NCBI GenBank assembly: GCA_963748095.1
Contig: CAVVIO010000044.1
Span: 1-64,000, forward strand
Direction: 5' to 3'
Source of the DNA: CAVVIO01 sp963748095
GTDB lineage: Bacteria > Bacteroidota > Bacteroidia > Bacteroidales > UBA10428
DNA: 64,000 nt
Shown here piece after piece: positions 29,391 through 38,297 of the stretch (its first letter is position 1; each line of letters opens with the position of its first letter). The translations under genes and the position numbers were made by a program. The notes under the pieces were generated by a model, which was given only the letters and a program-made list of their open reading frames with translations, did no database searches and was not told the DNA's origin.

Positions 29391-29462
29391 CTTATATAGT
29401 ATCGGCAAGAAAACTCCATTTTCTTATCCAAAACCGGACTTTTCGGGTAAGCACTATATAAG
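29391..29462. promoter_or_regulatory. Inverted repeat in front of GH31 (possible operator or scar)
   Basis: CTTATATAGT (29391-29400) and ACTATATAAG (29453-29462) are perfect 10-base inverted repeats separated by 52 bases, in the 157-base gap between the dehydrogenase gene and GH31. The gap is one of the longer ones in the locus, so a promoter for the downstream block may lie here. An operator, a large stem, or a scar of a small inverted-repeat element are all possible. Confidence 0.35.
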
Positions 29463-29502
29463 CAAAAGGATGGTTGCCGAACACAAATTCTTCATTTTTT
29501 AT

Positions 29503-30522
29503 TCATCCTTTAACATCGATTAATATTTTGGTAACCATCCCCGGATTTTCATCCCAGTATTTAAAAGCTTCGGGAACCTGGTCAAAGGAAAAAGTTCTGG
29601 TAATCAGATTTAAATAAGGCTTTTCTTTACGTTCAAACATTTGGATAACAGAAGGAAAGACCCTGAGCGCATTGCGCGAACCATAAATATTCAGCTCTTT
29701 ACGAACAATTAATTGAGAATTGAAATGTACTTCTTCTTTTGAATAGCCGATTGATATAACCCTGCCGGCAAAAGAAACAGCTTCGAGGGCCAGAACAAAG
29801 GTCGCCGGATTGCCAACTGCCTCTATTACAACATTCACGCCTTCATTTCTTGTTAATTCCTTAATTCTGGAAAGCGCATTCTCCTTTTTACTATTAATTA
29901 CATAAGCAGCGCCGAAATTTTTCGCAATCTCTAATTTTGCATCGTCAATATCCATGGCAATTACAGTAGCCCCTTTTCGGACTGTGGCACATAAAGCACC
30001 CATTCCTATGGTACCGCATCCAATGAGTAAAACTGTATCTGTTTCCCTTACTTCCCCCCGGTTTGCACCGTGATATCCAACACTCATAGGTTCCACCAAT
30101 ACCAACTCCTGAAGAGAAAGTTTATCGTTGGTAAAAATTTTATCGTAAGGGATTCGTATCTTCTTTGTAAGAGCTCCATCGCGTTGTACACCGAGTGTTT
30201 GGTTAAACTCACATGTATTAATGCGCCCGGCGCGACAAGCGGGACAAATACCACAGTTGGTATAAGGAGATACCGTTGCTTTATCGCCTATTTTGAAAGA
30301 ATCAGGAACCCGGTTTCCCTTGTCAATAATCTTTCCGCTTATTTCATGACCTGGAATCCGTGGAAAAGTAACAAGTGGCATAAGTCCACGATAGGCATTT
30401 AAATCGCTTCCGCATAATCCAATGTAATGTACCTCAAGCATTACCTCATTTGAATCGAGGACCGGCTCTTCTATTTCTATTTCCTGAACTGATTTTTTAG
30501 CAGTAATAGCAAATGCTTTCAT
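29503..30522 (-). CDS. Zinc-dependent medium-chain alcohol dehydrogenase (sugar-acid catabolism)
   Basis: The 339-aa cytoplasmic protein has the catalytic zinc Cys in GLCGSDLNAYRG, His/Glu in RIPGHEISGK, the structural zinc four-Cys loop NCGICPACRAGRINTCEF, and a Rossmann motif LLIGCGTIGMGALCATV followed by MDID, suggesting NAD preference. It belongs to the sorbitol/threonine-dehydrogenase-like branch. Because it is the last gene of the fucose set (4 bases after the lactonase gene), it may oxidise 2-keto-3-deoxy-L-fuconate or a related intermediate. This assignment rests on context. Confidence 0.85.
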   Translation of the reverse strand: MKAFAITAKKSVQEIEIEEPVLDSNEVMLEVHYIGLCGSDLNAYRGLMPLVTFPRIPGHEISGKIIDKGNRVPDSFKIGDKATVSPYTNCGICPACRAGRINTCEFNQTLGVQRDGALTKKIRIPYDKIFTNDKLSLQELVLVEPMSVGYHGANRGEVRETDTVLLIGCGTIGMGALCATVRKGATVIAMDIDDAKLEIAKNFGAAYVINSKKENALSRIKELTRNEGVNVVIEAVGNPATFVLALEAVSFAGRVISIGYSKEEVHFNSQLIVRKELNIYGSRNALRVFPSVIQMFERKEKPYLNLITRTFSFDQVPEAFKYWDENPGMVTKILIDVKG

Positions 30523-30525
30523 TAT

Positions 30526-31359
30526 TTATAATTTAAGTTGATAGGCTTTTAGTGCATTTTCACCAAGAATTTTATTTTTATCCTCTTCCGGATATGTTTC
30601 AATGTAGTCTAATACTACTTCCATAACCTGTTTATATGTTCCGGCAAGCCTGCATACGGGCCAGTCCGATCCAATCATTAAACGATTTGGGCCAAATGCA
30701 GAAAATATGATATAGAGATATGGAATTAAATCCTCCTGTTTCCAGTTTTTCACATCGGCTTCGGTAACCATCCCCGATAATTTGCAATATACATTTTTAT
30801 GCCTGGCAAGTTCTTCGATATCTTCTTTCCAGGGGTATACTTTTTTATCCTTTATTAATGGTTTGGCAATATGATCGAGAACAAAAACCTGGTCAGGAAA
30901 CTGACTGACAAACTGAATGGTGTTGGGTAAATGTCGCGGAAAAACAAGAATATCGTAAGTCAATCCGAATTTTTTCAGACATTTAATTCCTTTTAAGAAA
31001 TCTTCCCGAAGTATAAAATTATCATCCACTTCATCATGAATAACATGTCGAACCCCAACCAGTTTCGGGTTGCCGGAAAATTGAACTAGTTGTTCCTCTA
31101 CCCCGGGAGAACATAAATCAACCCAACCAACCACTCCTTTGATAAAATTATTCTGTTCGGCCAGATTAAGAATCCATTTGGTTTCCTCCAGTGATTGACG
31201 TGCCTGCACCACTATTGAACCATCGAATCCAATAGAAATAAGTTCAGATTGCAATTGGTCAGGCAAATAATTCTTTTGAAGAATCTTCATTTCATTGGAT
31301 ATCCAGTCAAATTCGGATGAATTGTAAGTCCAGAAATGCTGGTGACTGTCAATTTTCAT
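30526..31359 (-). CDS. Amidohydrolase-family lactonase, probable L-fucono-lactone hydrolase
   Basis: The 277-aa cytoplasmic protein is a COG3618-type TIM-barrel amidohydrolase. Metal and catalytic residues appear in KIDSHQHFW (HxH at the start), GVRHVIHDE, VLDHIAKP and MIGSDWPVCRL with the late Asp. Members hydrolyse sugar lactones such as L-fucono- or L-rhamnono-1,5-lactone. It sits between the mutarotase and the zinc dehydrogenase, as expected for the second step of oxidative L-fucose breakdown. Substrate is inferred from neighbours. It overlaps neither side; gaps are 3 and 12 bases. Confidence 0.87.
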   Translation of the reverse strand: MKIDSHQHFWTYNSSEFDWISNEMKILQKNYLPDQLQSELISIGFDGSIVVQARQSLEETKWILNLAEQNNFIKGVVGWVDLCSPGVEEQLVQFSGNPKLVGVRHVIHDEVDDNFILREDFLKGIKCLKKFGLTYDILVFPRHLPNTIQFVSQFPDQVFVLDHIAKPLIKDKKVYPWKEDIEELARHKNVYCKLSGMVTEADVKNWKQEDLIPYLYIIFSAFGPNRLMIGSDWPVCRLAGTYKQVMEVVLDYIETYPEEDKNKILGENALKAYQLKL

Positions 31360-31371
31360 TCCTTAAAAGTT

Positions 31372-31743
31372 TTATTCGAGTTTGAAAATTCTTTCTATCA
31401 GTTGCCATTTTTCATCAGCGGTTGCGTTGGCAGATGAATTTTGGAATTTTGACATATGTTTTTCCCATTCGGATTGACGGGGTTTCTTTGCCAACTCAGC
31501 CATTGCCTTGTCATGTTCGAATTCAGGAACAGTATCCATGATCATAAAAAGCCGGTGTCCGGCCATATAAATTTCCATGTCCAGAATCCCCACTTCACGG
31601 ATACCCTGGGTAATTTCAGGCCAGGCTTGTCCTTTAGCATGTGCTTTTTTGTAAGAGGCAATCAGTTCCGGGTCATTACGTAATTCAAGCGTTTTGCAAT
31701 AGCGCTTGAATTTGGTATAAGAAGTCTTTTCATTATATTCCAT
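31372..31743 (-). CDS. L-rhamnose/L-fucose mutarotase-family protein
   Basis: This 123-aa small cytoplasmic protein is of the RhaU family (DUF718). It shows KFKRYCKTLELRNDPELIAS, YKKAHAK, AWPEITQGIREVGILDMEIY and HRLFMIMDT, with the conserved Trp-Pro, His and Tyr positions of this dimeric alpha/beta-barrel fold. RhaU-type enzymes interconvert anomers of 6-deoxy sugars. In this operon the substrate is probably L-fucose, supplying the beta-anomer to the dehydrogenase. It lies between fucP and the lactonase gene. Confidence 0.87.
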   Translation of the reverse strand: MEYNEKTSYTKFKRYCKTLELRNDPELIASYKKAHAKGQAWPEITQGIREVGILDMEIYMAGHRLFMIMDTVPEFEHDKAMAELAKKPRQSEWEKHMSKFQNSSANATADEKWQLIERIFKLE

Positions 31744-31770
31744 AATACTTAGTAGTTCAGCTTGATACTA

Positions 31771-33009
31771 TTAGTTAAATTTTACCTTATATCCTGACAT
31801 AGCATAATACAGGATAAAAGCGAAAAAAGGTATCGGGGCGTAAAAACCAATCGACATGCTTGAACTATCAGCAATCCAACCCATTACCGGTGGAAAAATA
31901 GCGCCTCCCACAATTGACATGACAATGAAAGATGATGCCTTCTTGGTTTTTGGCCCTAAATCACTAATTCCCAACGCAAATATTGTAGGGAACATGATTG
32001 ACATAAAGAAAAATACACCATATAAACTGATTAAAGATGTCCATCCAAGCCCTGCACTTACCAAGGGTAAAAGGAGACAACACATTAATGCATAAACAGC
32101 AAGCATTTTGGCAGGCTTGAAAAATCGCATTATGTAACTACCGGACATCCGTCCGATCATAAAAAGAGCAAAGCCGATGGCCAGAAATACAGGGCCATTC
32201 TCTTTATCGAAATGAGGTGTTTGATTTTCGTCGGTAACAAAGTTTATTAAATAGCTAAATATCCCCGTTTGGGCTGCAACATAAGAAAACTGGGCAATCA
32301 CACCTAATACAAAATGTTTTTGTTTGATCAGCGGTTTTGCACTAATGGATGGATTGAATGTTCCATCATTTGCATGACTACTTTCTTCTTCTTCGGATAT
32401 TTCCGGCAGAGAGGTTTTTATAAATAAAACTGCAACAGCAATAACTACAACTGCAATGGCCACATAAGGCAATATCATCGAACTTAATTTTTGGCCCTCT
32501 GCTGTACTTTGTCCACGATAGATGTAAAGGCCGATAAGAGGCCCGATTACCCAGGCCAGACCGTTAAACGATTGTGAAAAGTTGATCCGTCGTTCGGCAG
32601 TTTCCTTAGGGCCAAGTTTTGTAGTATAAGGATTTGCAGCAGTTTCCAGTGTTGCCAATCCGCATCCCATAATAAACAGGCAAATAAGAAATATCCAAAA
32701 AGATTCCAATGAAGTAGTGGCTGCAATTAATAAGGAACCTGACGCAAACAGGGACAAACCAAGAATAATCCCCTTTTTGTATCCAAACTTTTTCATGAAA
32801 AAGCCGGCAGGAAGCGCCATACCAAAATAGGCCATATAAACGGAAAACTGAATCATTCCCGATTGAGCCTTTGAAAGTTGAAGCATGTCCTGAAAATGCT
32901 TATTCAACGTATCAAGCATACCATGTGCTATACCCCATAAGAAAAACAGCGAGCTTATGAGTATAAAAGGCCTGAGATACTCTTTTGTAGTGAATTTTTG
33001 TTTCGGCAT
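31771..33009 (-). CDS. fucP: L-fucose:H+ symporter FucP-like (MFS)
   Basis: The 412-aa inner-membrane protein has about 12 hydrophobic segments. Family markers: LFFLWGIAHGMLDTLNKHFQ (TM1 with the Asp used in proton coupling in E. coli FucP), MGCGLATLETAANPYTTKLG (TM4 with the key Glu), and NFSQSFNGLAWVIGPLIG. These are the hallmarks of the FucP/GluP branch of the major facilitator superfamily. L-fucose is the most likely substrate because the flanking genes encode mutarotase and oxidation enzymes; other deoxy sugars or L-galactose are possible. It connects periplasmic release by GH95 to the cytoplasmic pathway. Confidence 0.9.
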   Translation of the reverse strand: MPKQKFTTKEYLRPFILISSLFFLWGIAHGMLDTLNKHFQDMLQLSKAQSGMIQFSVYMAYFGMALPAGFFMKKFGYKKGIILGLSLFASGSLLIAATTSLESFWIFLICLFIMGCGLATLETAANPYTTKLGPKETAERRINFSQSFNGLAWVIGPLIGLYIYRGQSTAEGQKLSSMILPYVAIAVVVIAVAVLFIKTSLPEISEEEESSHANDGTFNPSISAKPLIKQKHFVLGVIAQFSYVAAQTGIFSYLINFVTDENQTPHFDKENGPVFLAIGFALFMIGRMSGSYIMRFFKPAKMLAVYALMCCLLLPLVSAGLGWTSLISLYGVFFFMSIMFPTIFALGISDLGPKTKKASSFIVMSIVGGAIFPPVMGWIADSSSMSIGFYAPIPFFAFILYYAMSGYKVKFN

Positions 33010-33060
33010 AGAAGTAATGTTATATGGTTTATACTCTTCTTATATTATTATTCATTGGAA

Positions 33061-34134
33061 CTACAGGTCCAGATAAGGATAATCTTTGCTGATTAAACCT
33101 TCTTTTACCATTTCGGCATAGAATCCTTTCGTAACTTTTGTGAAAATAGATTCCACATTGTCCTTTACCCGGTTCGGATTCGAAGTATTCAGCGAAATGG
33201 CTGCTACTCCAGGAGGAGTCATCCCAAAATTTACACAAGCTACCGATGGAGAAATATTGTGCTTTTCGCAAAGGCCATAGAATACATTACGCCATTGGAA
33301 CTTCAGGCTATCTGTTTCCGGTGTGATTAATTTGTAATCATAATAATCACTTCCTGTTAAAAACCCCCCGTGAAAAACTGCTGAATTGATAATAGTAACT
33401 CCCTTTTTGAATAACTCTTCCATAAATGCAAGTAATTCAGGCGGATGGTTCATAATTGTAAGGCTATTGGCGAACATCACCCAATCCAGCTCCACATATC
33501 CGGCCACTTTGTCTATAATTTTCCAGTCTTTTGCACCGATACCAATGGCTTTTACTTTCCCTGCTTTTTTAAGATCTGATAAGGCTCTGTAAGCTTCCAG
33601 AATATCCGTAAAAAATTTTTCCTTTTCTTCCGGATTTTCACCCTGGTTCATATATTCGTCAGGATCGTGAACTGACAACAACTGGGGCTTGTATATTCCC
33701 CCCAACAGTTCATTCCCCTGATCATAGCAGGAGATAATGCCGTCATAACTTATTTTCTGAATAGCATCATTTTTCAAACCAAACCAGGCCCCCTGTTCGA
33801 AAGTAGGTTCGGGTGTTTTCAGTTCGGTACGGACCCAACCCAATTTATTACTGATAATGACATCCTCCGGATCAATATTCAACTGGTGTAAGCATTTTCC
33901 CAATGATTCAAGAGCTAAACCAGCTCCATATTTCCCGGCACTGTCAAAAACCGGAATATTAACATTCCTAAAACATTCATTAACTATATCGAATTTTGTA
34001 TTATCATTTAACACCCGGTATAAGTTTCCAAGAGAACTGGTGCCAAAGATAATTGGCGGTATTTTTAGCCCTGTTCTTCCTAAGGTTGAATATACCATTC
34101 TACTTTTTTCTTGCAAGAAATTATTTATTTCCAT
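33061..34134 (-). CDS. Aldo/keto reductase, probable L-fucose dehydrogenase
   Basis: The 357-aa cytoplasmic protein has an AKR barrel with the catalytic tetrad visible: Asp and Tyr in VFDSAGKYGAG, Lys in ISNKLGWV and His in LLSVHDPDEY. GRTGLKIPPIIFGTSSLGN is the usual AKR start, so a start at the internal Met (MVYSTLGRTGLK) is also possible. It belongs to the group containing L-fucose / D-threo-aldose dehydrogenases, which oxidise L-fucose to the 1,5-lactone. The gene is first in the fucose set, 32 bases after the GH31 stop. Confidence 0.85.
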   Translation of the reverse strand: MEINNFLQEKSRMVYSTLGRTGLKIPPIIFGTSSLGNLYRVLNDNTKFDIVNECFRNVNIPVFDSAGKYGAGLALESLGKCLHQLNIDPEDVIISNKLGWVRTELKTPEPTFEQGAWFGLKNDAIQKISYDGIISCYDQGNELLGGIYKPQLLSVHDPDEYMNQGENPEEKEKFFTDILEAYRALSDLKKAGKVKAIGIGAKDWKIIDKVAGYVELDWVMFANSLTIMNHPPELLAFMEELFKKGVTIINSAVFHGGFLTGSDYYDYKLITPETDSLKFQWRNVFYGLCEKHNISPSVACVNFGMTPPGVAAISLNTSNPNRVKDNVESIFTKVTKGFYAEMVKEGLISKDYPYLDL

Positions 34135-34165
34135 TTTAACTGCCTGGATTATTGTATTATTAATA

Positions 34166-36559
34166 TTAAAGGTCGACTACAACTTTCTGACCTTTATAGG
34201 TTACCACTTTATCATAATTTTCAACGGCATCCATTCCGATACCTTTATTTTTGGTAACTTTTACGATTCTGAATTTACGTTCATTGAGCATTCCCGGGAA
34301 AGTTCCTTTTCTGTTATTGATGATCAATGCCTTTTTTGCATCATCCCAGGTAAAAGTAATAGTAGAATAGACACCTTTCTCATAATCATAATTGTCATTC
34401 TCGTCTTCGTATAAAGTGAACTTACCATTAGCCCCCGGGTAAACCCGTATCTCGAGATCATCCCATTTCTTTTCGGTTGCATATTGCACATTCGGACCGA
34501 CAGGAAGAATGGATCCGGCTTTTACATACAATGGAATGATATCTATCGGGGTTTCTTTATCTACGGTTTGTCCGCCGGTAAATTTGTCGCCGGTCCAGAA
34601 GTCAAACCAATCGGTACCTTTCGGCAGGTAAAGCTCCAGGGACTTAACTGTACTGAAATCCTCTTCAGTATTTTTTGAATACATCGGATTAGTTACCGGA
34701 CAAACCAACAGTGATTTGCCAAACATATATTCATCGTTAATATCCAATGCTTTTTTATCATCGGCAAAGTCCATCACCAAAGCACGTATCATGCTCGATT
34801 GATTGGCAGTAACATCCCATGAATCAGCATAAATATAAGGTAACAAACTATAACGAAGGTTTATATATTTTGCGATAGCATCATAAATCCTGTCGCCTTT
34901 TTTACCAAACTGATATATTTCACGAGGAGCATCCGTTCCATGCGAGCGCATCATCGGACAAAATGTTCCAAACTGTATCCAACGTGCGTATAGTTCACGA
35001 TATCCGGCATCATCCAGTTTCTTTTTAAAATTCCAAAGGAAGAACCCCCCTATATCACTGTTCCAGTAAGGGATGCCGCAAAGTGAAAAATTTAATCCTG
35101 CTGAAATCTGGTTTCTCAATGCCTCCCATGACGCTACTACGTCTCCCGACCAGGTATTAGCAGCGTATCGTTGCTGACCTGCAAATGCCGAACGGGTGAG
35201 GATAAATACACGCTTGTCGGATGTCACGGAACGTTGGTGTTGGTATACGCCTCCCACAGTCATCAAGGGATAAGCATTTCTTACTTTCCGGAACGGGCCC
35301 AGGAATGTTTTATCGTCTAAATCAGAAGGTTTGAAATCCAGGTGGTCAGGTTCTGATGAATCCATCCACCATCCGTCCATTCCGAGCGAGAAGATACCTT
35401 TGTCAAGATATTTCCAGTAAATATCACGTGCTTTGGGATTATAAGCGTCGTAAACTCTAACACCTGATGGATAATCCATGTTGGGTGGCCATTTCTGAGA
35501 GCCTGATTCCGGCCATGTTTTAAAATCCATGAGCGCACCAATTTTTTCCAATTCCTTATATTGTTTTGTTTGAGGGCCAAATGAAGACCAAATTGAGATA
35601 ATCATGTGTGCATTAAGATGATGTACATCATTAACCATCTTTTGCGGATCGTAAAATTCGGGGTTGAGGAATTCCATGGCATTCCATAAATAATTATTGC
35701 CCCAGTATTGCCAGTCCTGGATGATACCATCAAGTGGAACATCCAGTTGGCGATATTTTTTAACCACATCCACTAACTCATCCTGGCTTTTGTAACGCTC
35801 TTTGCTTTGCCAGTATCCATAAGTCCATAACGGAAACATCGGAACCTGGCCGGTAAGGTCGCGCATGCATGCAATCACACCATCAGCGTTATGGCCATAC
35901 ATAAAGTAATAATCGATACAATTGCCTACGTCCGATTTGAAAGAGGTGCTTTCTGGTTTGTCTTCGAAGATTGTCGGTGAATAATTATCCCAAAATAAGC
36001 CATAACCTTTTACCGACAAGAAGAAAGGGATGTAATCGTCAGTATTCCCTTGTATCATATTTAGTTTCAGGTTACGCTGAATCATTTTACCCTGTTGTTG
36101 TTGCCCCAAACCATAAATAGCTTCATCTTTATCGAGTACAAATGACTGATAAACACTGTAGGTTTTTTCGCCTGCATCGTCAAAATCAGTAAATTTAGCG
36201 CCTGATTCTTCTTCATTTAAAAGAGGTTCGCCTTTAGGTGTCCTAAATGAAATATTGCCATTTTTCAAATTCAGGACAGCAAGAAGGCTTTTACTTTTCA
36301 ACAAAAGATCATCTCCCTTTTTCTTTATACTAAAAGCTGTTTTTTGTGGATTTTTGATAACCGAAAGACTTTTTTTAGTAAAAGGCTTACCTTCAGGCCA
36401 TTTTAATATCCTTACTGTAGACGGATCATAAAACTGAATTTCAACCTCAATGGAGTTGATTACCGATTTTATTCCCAAATCAGTCTTCTGATAGGACTGT
36501 GCTTTGCTGCTGACGCTCATTGTAAAAATAAGAATCAGAACTGTGTAAATATGCTTCAT
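34166..36559 (-). CDS. GH31 alpha-xylosidase-like enzyme (no PA14)
   Basis: The start is ATG 36559 (MKHIYTVLILIFTMSVSSKA is a signal peptide); the in-frame ATG at 36604 would extend it into spacer. About 797 residues: N-terminal beta domain, EAIYGLGQQQQGKMIQRN, barrel with LDGIIQDWQYWGNNYLW, nucleophile Asp in GMDGWWMDSSEPDHLDF, acid/base Asp in WSGDVVASWEALR, and the C-terminal beta domains (KAGSILPVGPNVQYA, LYEDENDNYDYEKG). The two GH31 proteins of this PUL share the barrel but only the other has PA14, so they probably cleave different alpha-linked xylose (or glucose/galactose) units. It precedes the fucose set in the same direction. Confidence 0.92.
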   Translation of the reverse strand: MKHIYTVLILIFTMSVSSKAQSYQKTDLGIKSVINSIEVEIQFYDPSTVRILKWPEGKPFTKKSLSVIKNPQKTAFSIKKKGDDLLLKSKSLLAVLNLKNGNISFRTPKGEPLLNEEESGAKFTDFDDAGEKTYSVYQSFVLDKDEAIYGLGQQQQGKMIQRNLKLNMIQGNTDDYIPFFLSVKGYGLFWDNYSPTIFEDKPESTSFKSDVGNCIDYYFMYGHNADGVIACMRDLTGQVPMFPLWTYGYWQSKERYKSQDELVDVVKKYRQLDVPLDGIIQDWQYWGNNYLWNAMEFLNPEFYDPQKMVNDVHHLNAHMIISIWSSFGPQTKQYKELEKIGALMDFKTWPESGSQKWPPNMDYPSGVRVYDAYNPKARDIYWKYLDKGIFSLGMDGWWMDSSEPDHLDFKPSDLDDKTFLGPFRKVRNAYPLMTVGGVYQHQRSVTSDKRVFILTRSAFAGQQRYAANTWSGDVVASWEALRNQISAGLNFSLCGIPYWNSDIGGFFLWNFKKKLDDAGYRELYARWIQFGTFCPMMRSHGTDAPREIYQFGKKGDRIYDAIAKYINLRYSLLPYIYADSWDVTANQSSMIRALVMDFADDKKALDINDEYMFGKSLLVCPVTNPMYSKNTEEDFSTVKSLELYLPKGTDWFDFWTGDKFTGGQTVDKETPIDIIPLYVKAGSILPVGPNVQYATEKKWDDLEIRVYPGANGKFTLYEDENDNYDYEKGVYSTITFTWDDAKKALIINNRKGTFPGMLNERKFRIVKVTKNKGIGMDAVENYDKVVTYKGQKVVVDL

Positions 36560-36612
36560 TGTTTTTTGAATTTTGGTTATTTGGTTTTTAACTCGTTTCA
36601 TCAAATCCTGAT

Positions 36613-37989
36613 TTATTTTTTACTGAACTTCCACCAGTCAAAGTTGAACAAATCACCTTCACCGCCTTTAAAAATAAAGAACAAATCATGTACTCCATTC
36701 ACTTTGTTTATTTTACATGATTGGACAGTCCAATTTTGAGCGCCCCCTGTATTTGTAACCGGACAAGTTCCCAGCAAAGTTCCTTCAGTGCTGTCGAGGC
36801 GGATCTCAATGTCTCCGCTCCTTTCAGCCGAAGCAACGCTTGCTTCGAACTTTTTAGCTCCATTTCCAAAGTCAACACTACGTACTTTTATGTAGTCGCC
36901 ATTATTAATATCATAAACATACACTTCACCATTTTCTGATTTAGTTGTTTCAATACCCTTTTCCCAAGCAATGGTTTCGGCTTCTACTCTTTTATATGGG
37001 TTTAAATTTGATGCGCTTTCTTTAACACCTTCCTTTGTGGGTGTAATTAACGGTATTGAACCATCGGCATTAAATACAAACGGTTCAATACAAACTGAAC
37101 GTTTAAACCCACCTCCGCCCGGTAATGCGCCATTATGGTAGAACAAATATGATTTTCCTTTATAATCAATGAATCCCGGGTGGTTGGTAAAGGCTCCATT
37201 TTCTTTAATTACATGCATAATAGTATCGCCGTAAACCCATGGCCCGGTAGGGCCTGTACTTGTGGAATAGGCCAAATGTTCAGGTACTCCTCCTGCCGGA
37301 TAAAGAAGATAATATTTACCATTCCGCTTGAAAAACCATGGACCTTCTTCGTATGAAGACGGACGTTTTTCTGCATCCTTTGTTCTTATATAAAATCCTT
37401 CTTTGGTTAGCGGAACCTGTACAATGCCTACTTCCTTGTCGTAAGAAATCATGTCTTCGTTTAACTTCACATACCAAAGGTTGGGATTTCCCCAATATAA
37501 ATAGGCCTGTCCATCATCGTCGATGAAAACAGTTGGGTCAATATATCCATTGCCAATGAGCAAAGGAGCTCCGATGGCATCTTTAAACGGGCCTGTTGGA
37601 CTATCGGATACTGCAACTCCAATGGCATTCCCGCCGTTTTTCTGATTAACAGGGACATAGAAATAGAATTTACCGTTTCTGTAGATGCATTGACCAGCCC
37701 ATGCATCACCCCTTGACCAGTTAAAATCCTTATAAGACAATACTGCTCCGTGATCGGTCCAGTTTACCATGTCGGTTGACGAATAGCATCTCCAGTCGTT
37801 CATAGTGAAAAAGTTTTTTACAGTCTCGTCCTCGTCATGTGTAGTATATAAATAAACAGTACCTTCATGTACCATAGGCGCCGGGTCGGCTGTATAATTA
37901 GTTTGAACAACAGGGTTTTGTGAGAAGCCGATCCCTGCACACCAATAAGTGATAAGTGATACTGCAAGTAAAATTCTCCGATAATTCAT
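36613..37989 (-). CDS. GH43 glycosidase with C-terminal CBM6
   Basis: The 458-aa protein has a signal peptide (ends GFSQ). The propeller shows NPVVQTNYTADPAPMVHEG (base Asp), GYIDPTVFIDDDGQAYLYWG and SSYEEGPWFFKRNGKYYLLY (acid Glu, about residue 220). The last 125 residues (RVEAETIAWEKGIETTKSEN ... FNFDWWKFSKK) are a CBM6-type domain starting with the usual VEAE motif. It is a paralogue of the protein at 23609-24973. Likely arabinofuranosidase acting on arabinoxylan-type substrates. It follows a carboxylesterase remnant and precedes GH31 by 53 bases. Confidence 0.92.
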   Translation of the reverse strand: MNYRRILLAVSLITYWCAGIGFSQNPVVQTNYTADPAPMVHEGTVYLYTTHDEDETVKNFFTMNDWRCYSSTDMVNWTDHGAVLSYKDFNWSRGDAWAGQCIYRNGKFYFYVPVNQKNGGNAIGVAVSDSPTGPFKDAIGAPLLIGNGYIDPTVFIDDDGQAYLYWGNPNLWYVKLNEDMISYDKEVGIVQVPLTKEGFYIRTKDAEKRPSSYEEGPWFFKRNGKYYLLYPAGGVPEHLAYSTSTGPTGPWVYGDTIMHVIKENGAFTNHPGFIDYKGKSYLFYHNGALPGGGGFKRSVCIEPFVFNADGSIPLITPTKEGVKESASNLNPYKRVEAETIAWEKGIETTKSENGEVYVYDINNGDYIKVRSVDFGNGAKKFEASVASAERSGDIEIRLDSTEGTLLGTCPVTNTGGAQNWTVQSCKINKVNGVHDLFFIFKGGEGDLFNFDWWKFSKK

Positions 37990-38011
37990 TTATTCTATGT
38001 TTTTATTATAA

Positions 38012-38278
38012 TTACTGCATTGTTTTATTCACTATTGATGTCTGCCAGCCAAATACAGCATCACACATCAGGTCACGGGCAGTTTTTGGAACGGTGTTCG
38101 TACCAACCGGATAAGCCTTGATCAGGTCATCAGTAAACTTACCGTAACGAACCTTAACTCCTGCAATATACTCTTCAGGTGATTTCTCCCTTGAAAAACT
38201 TGCGCCTTCATCGGAATTATAGCCTATAAACACAGGAATGTCGTTTCTCATATTTAATTGATCCAATAAAGCCGTCAT
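38012..38278 (-). pseudogene. Carboxylesterase (type B) fragment
   Basis: This 88-codon ORF holds only an internal piece of a type-B carboxylesterase: IPVFIGYNSDEGASF carries the acidic residue region of the catalytic triad, followed by SPEEYIAGVKVRYG and DAVFGWQTS. The oxyanion GGG motif, the nucleophile GESAG and the catalytic His region are all absent, and full family members are about 500 residues. It has an ATG and could be translated but cannot be an active esterase. It fills the gap between GH97 and GH43 and looks like the remnant of a deleted PUL esterase gene. Confidence 0.75.
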
Positions 38279-38297
38279 AATACTAAAAATGTTAGAG

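Noticed and set aside
33029..33271. Separate small gene between FucP and the aldo/keto reductase
   Set aside because: It is an out-of-frame shadow of the 3' end of the aldo/keto reductase gene.
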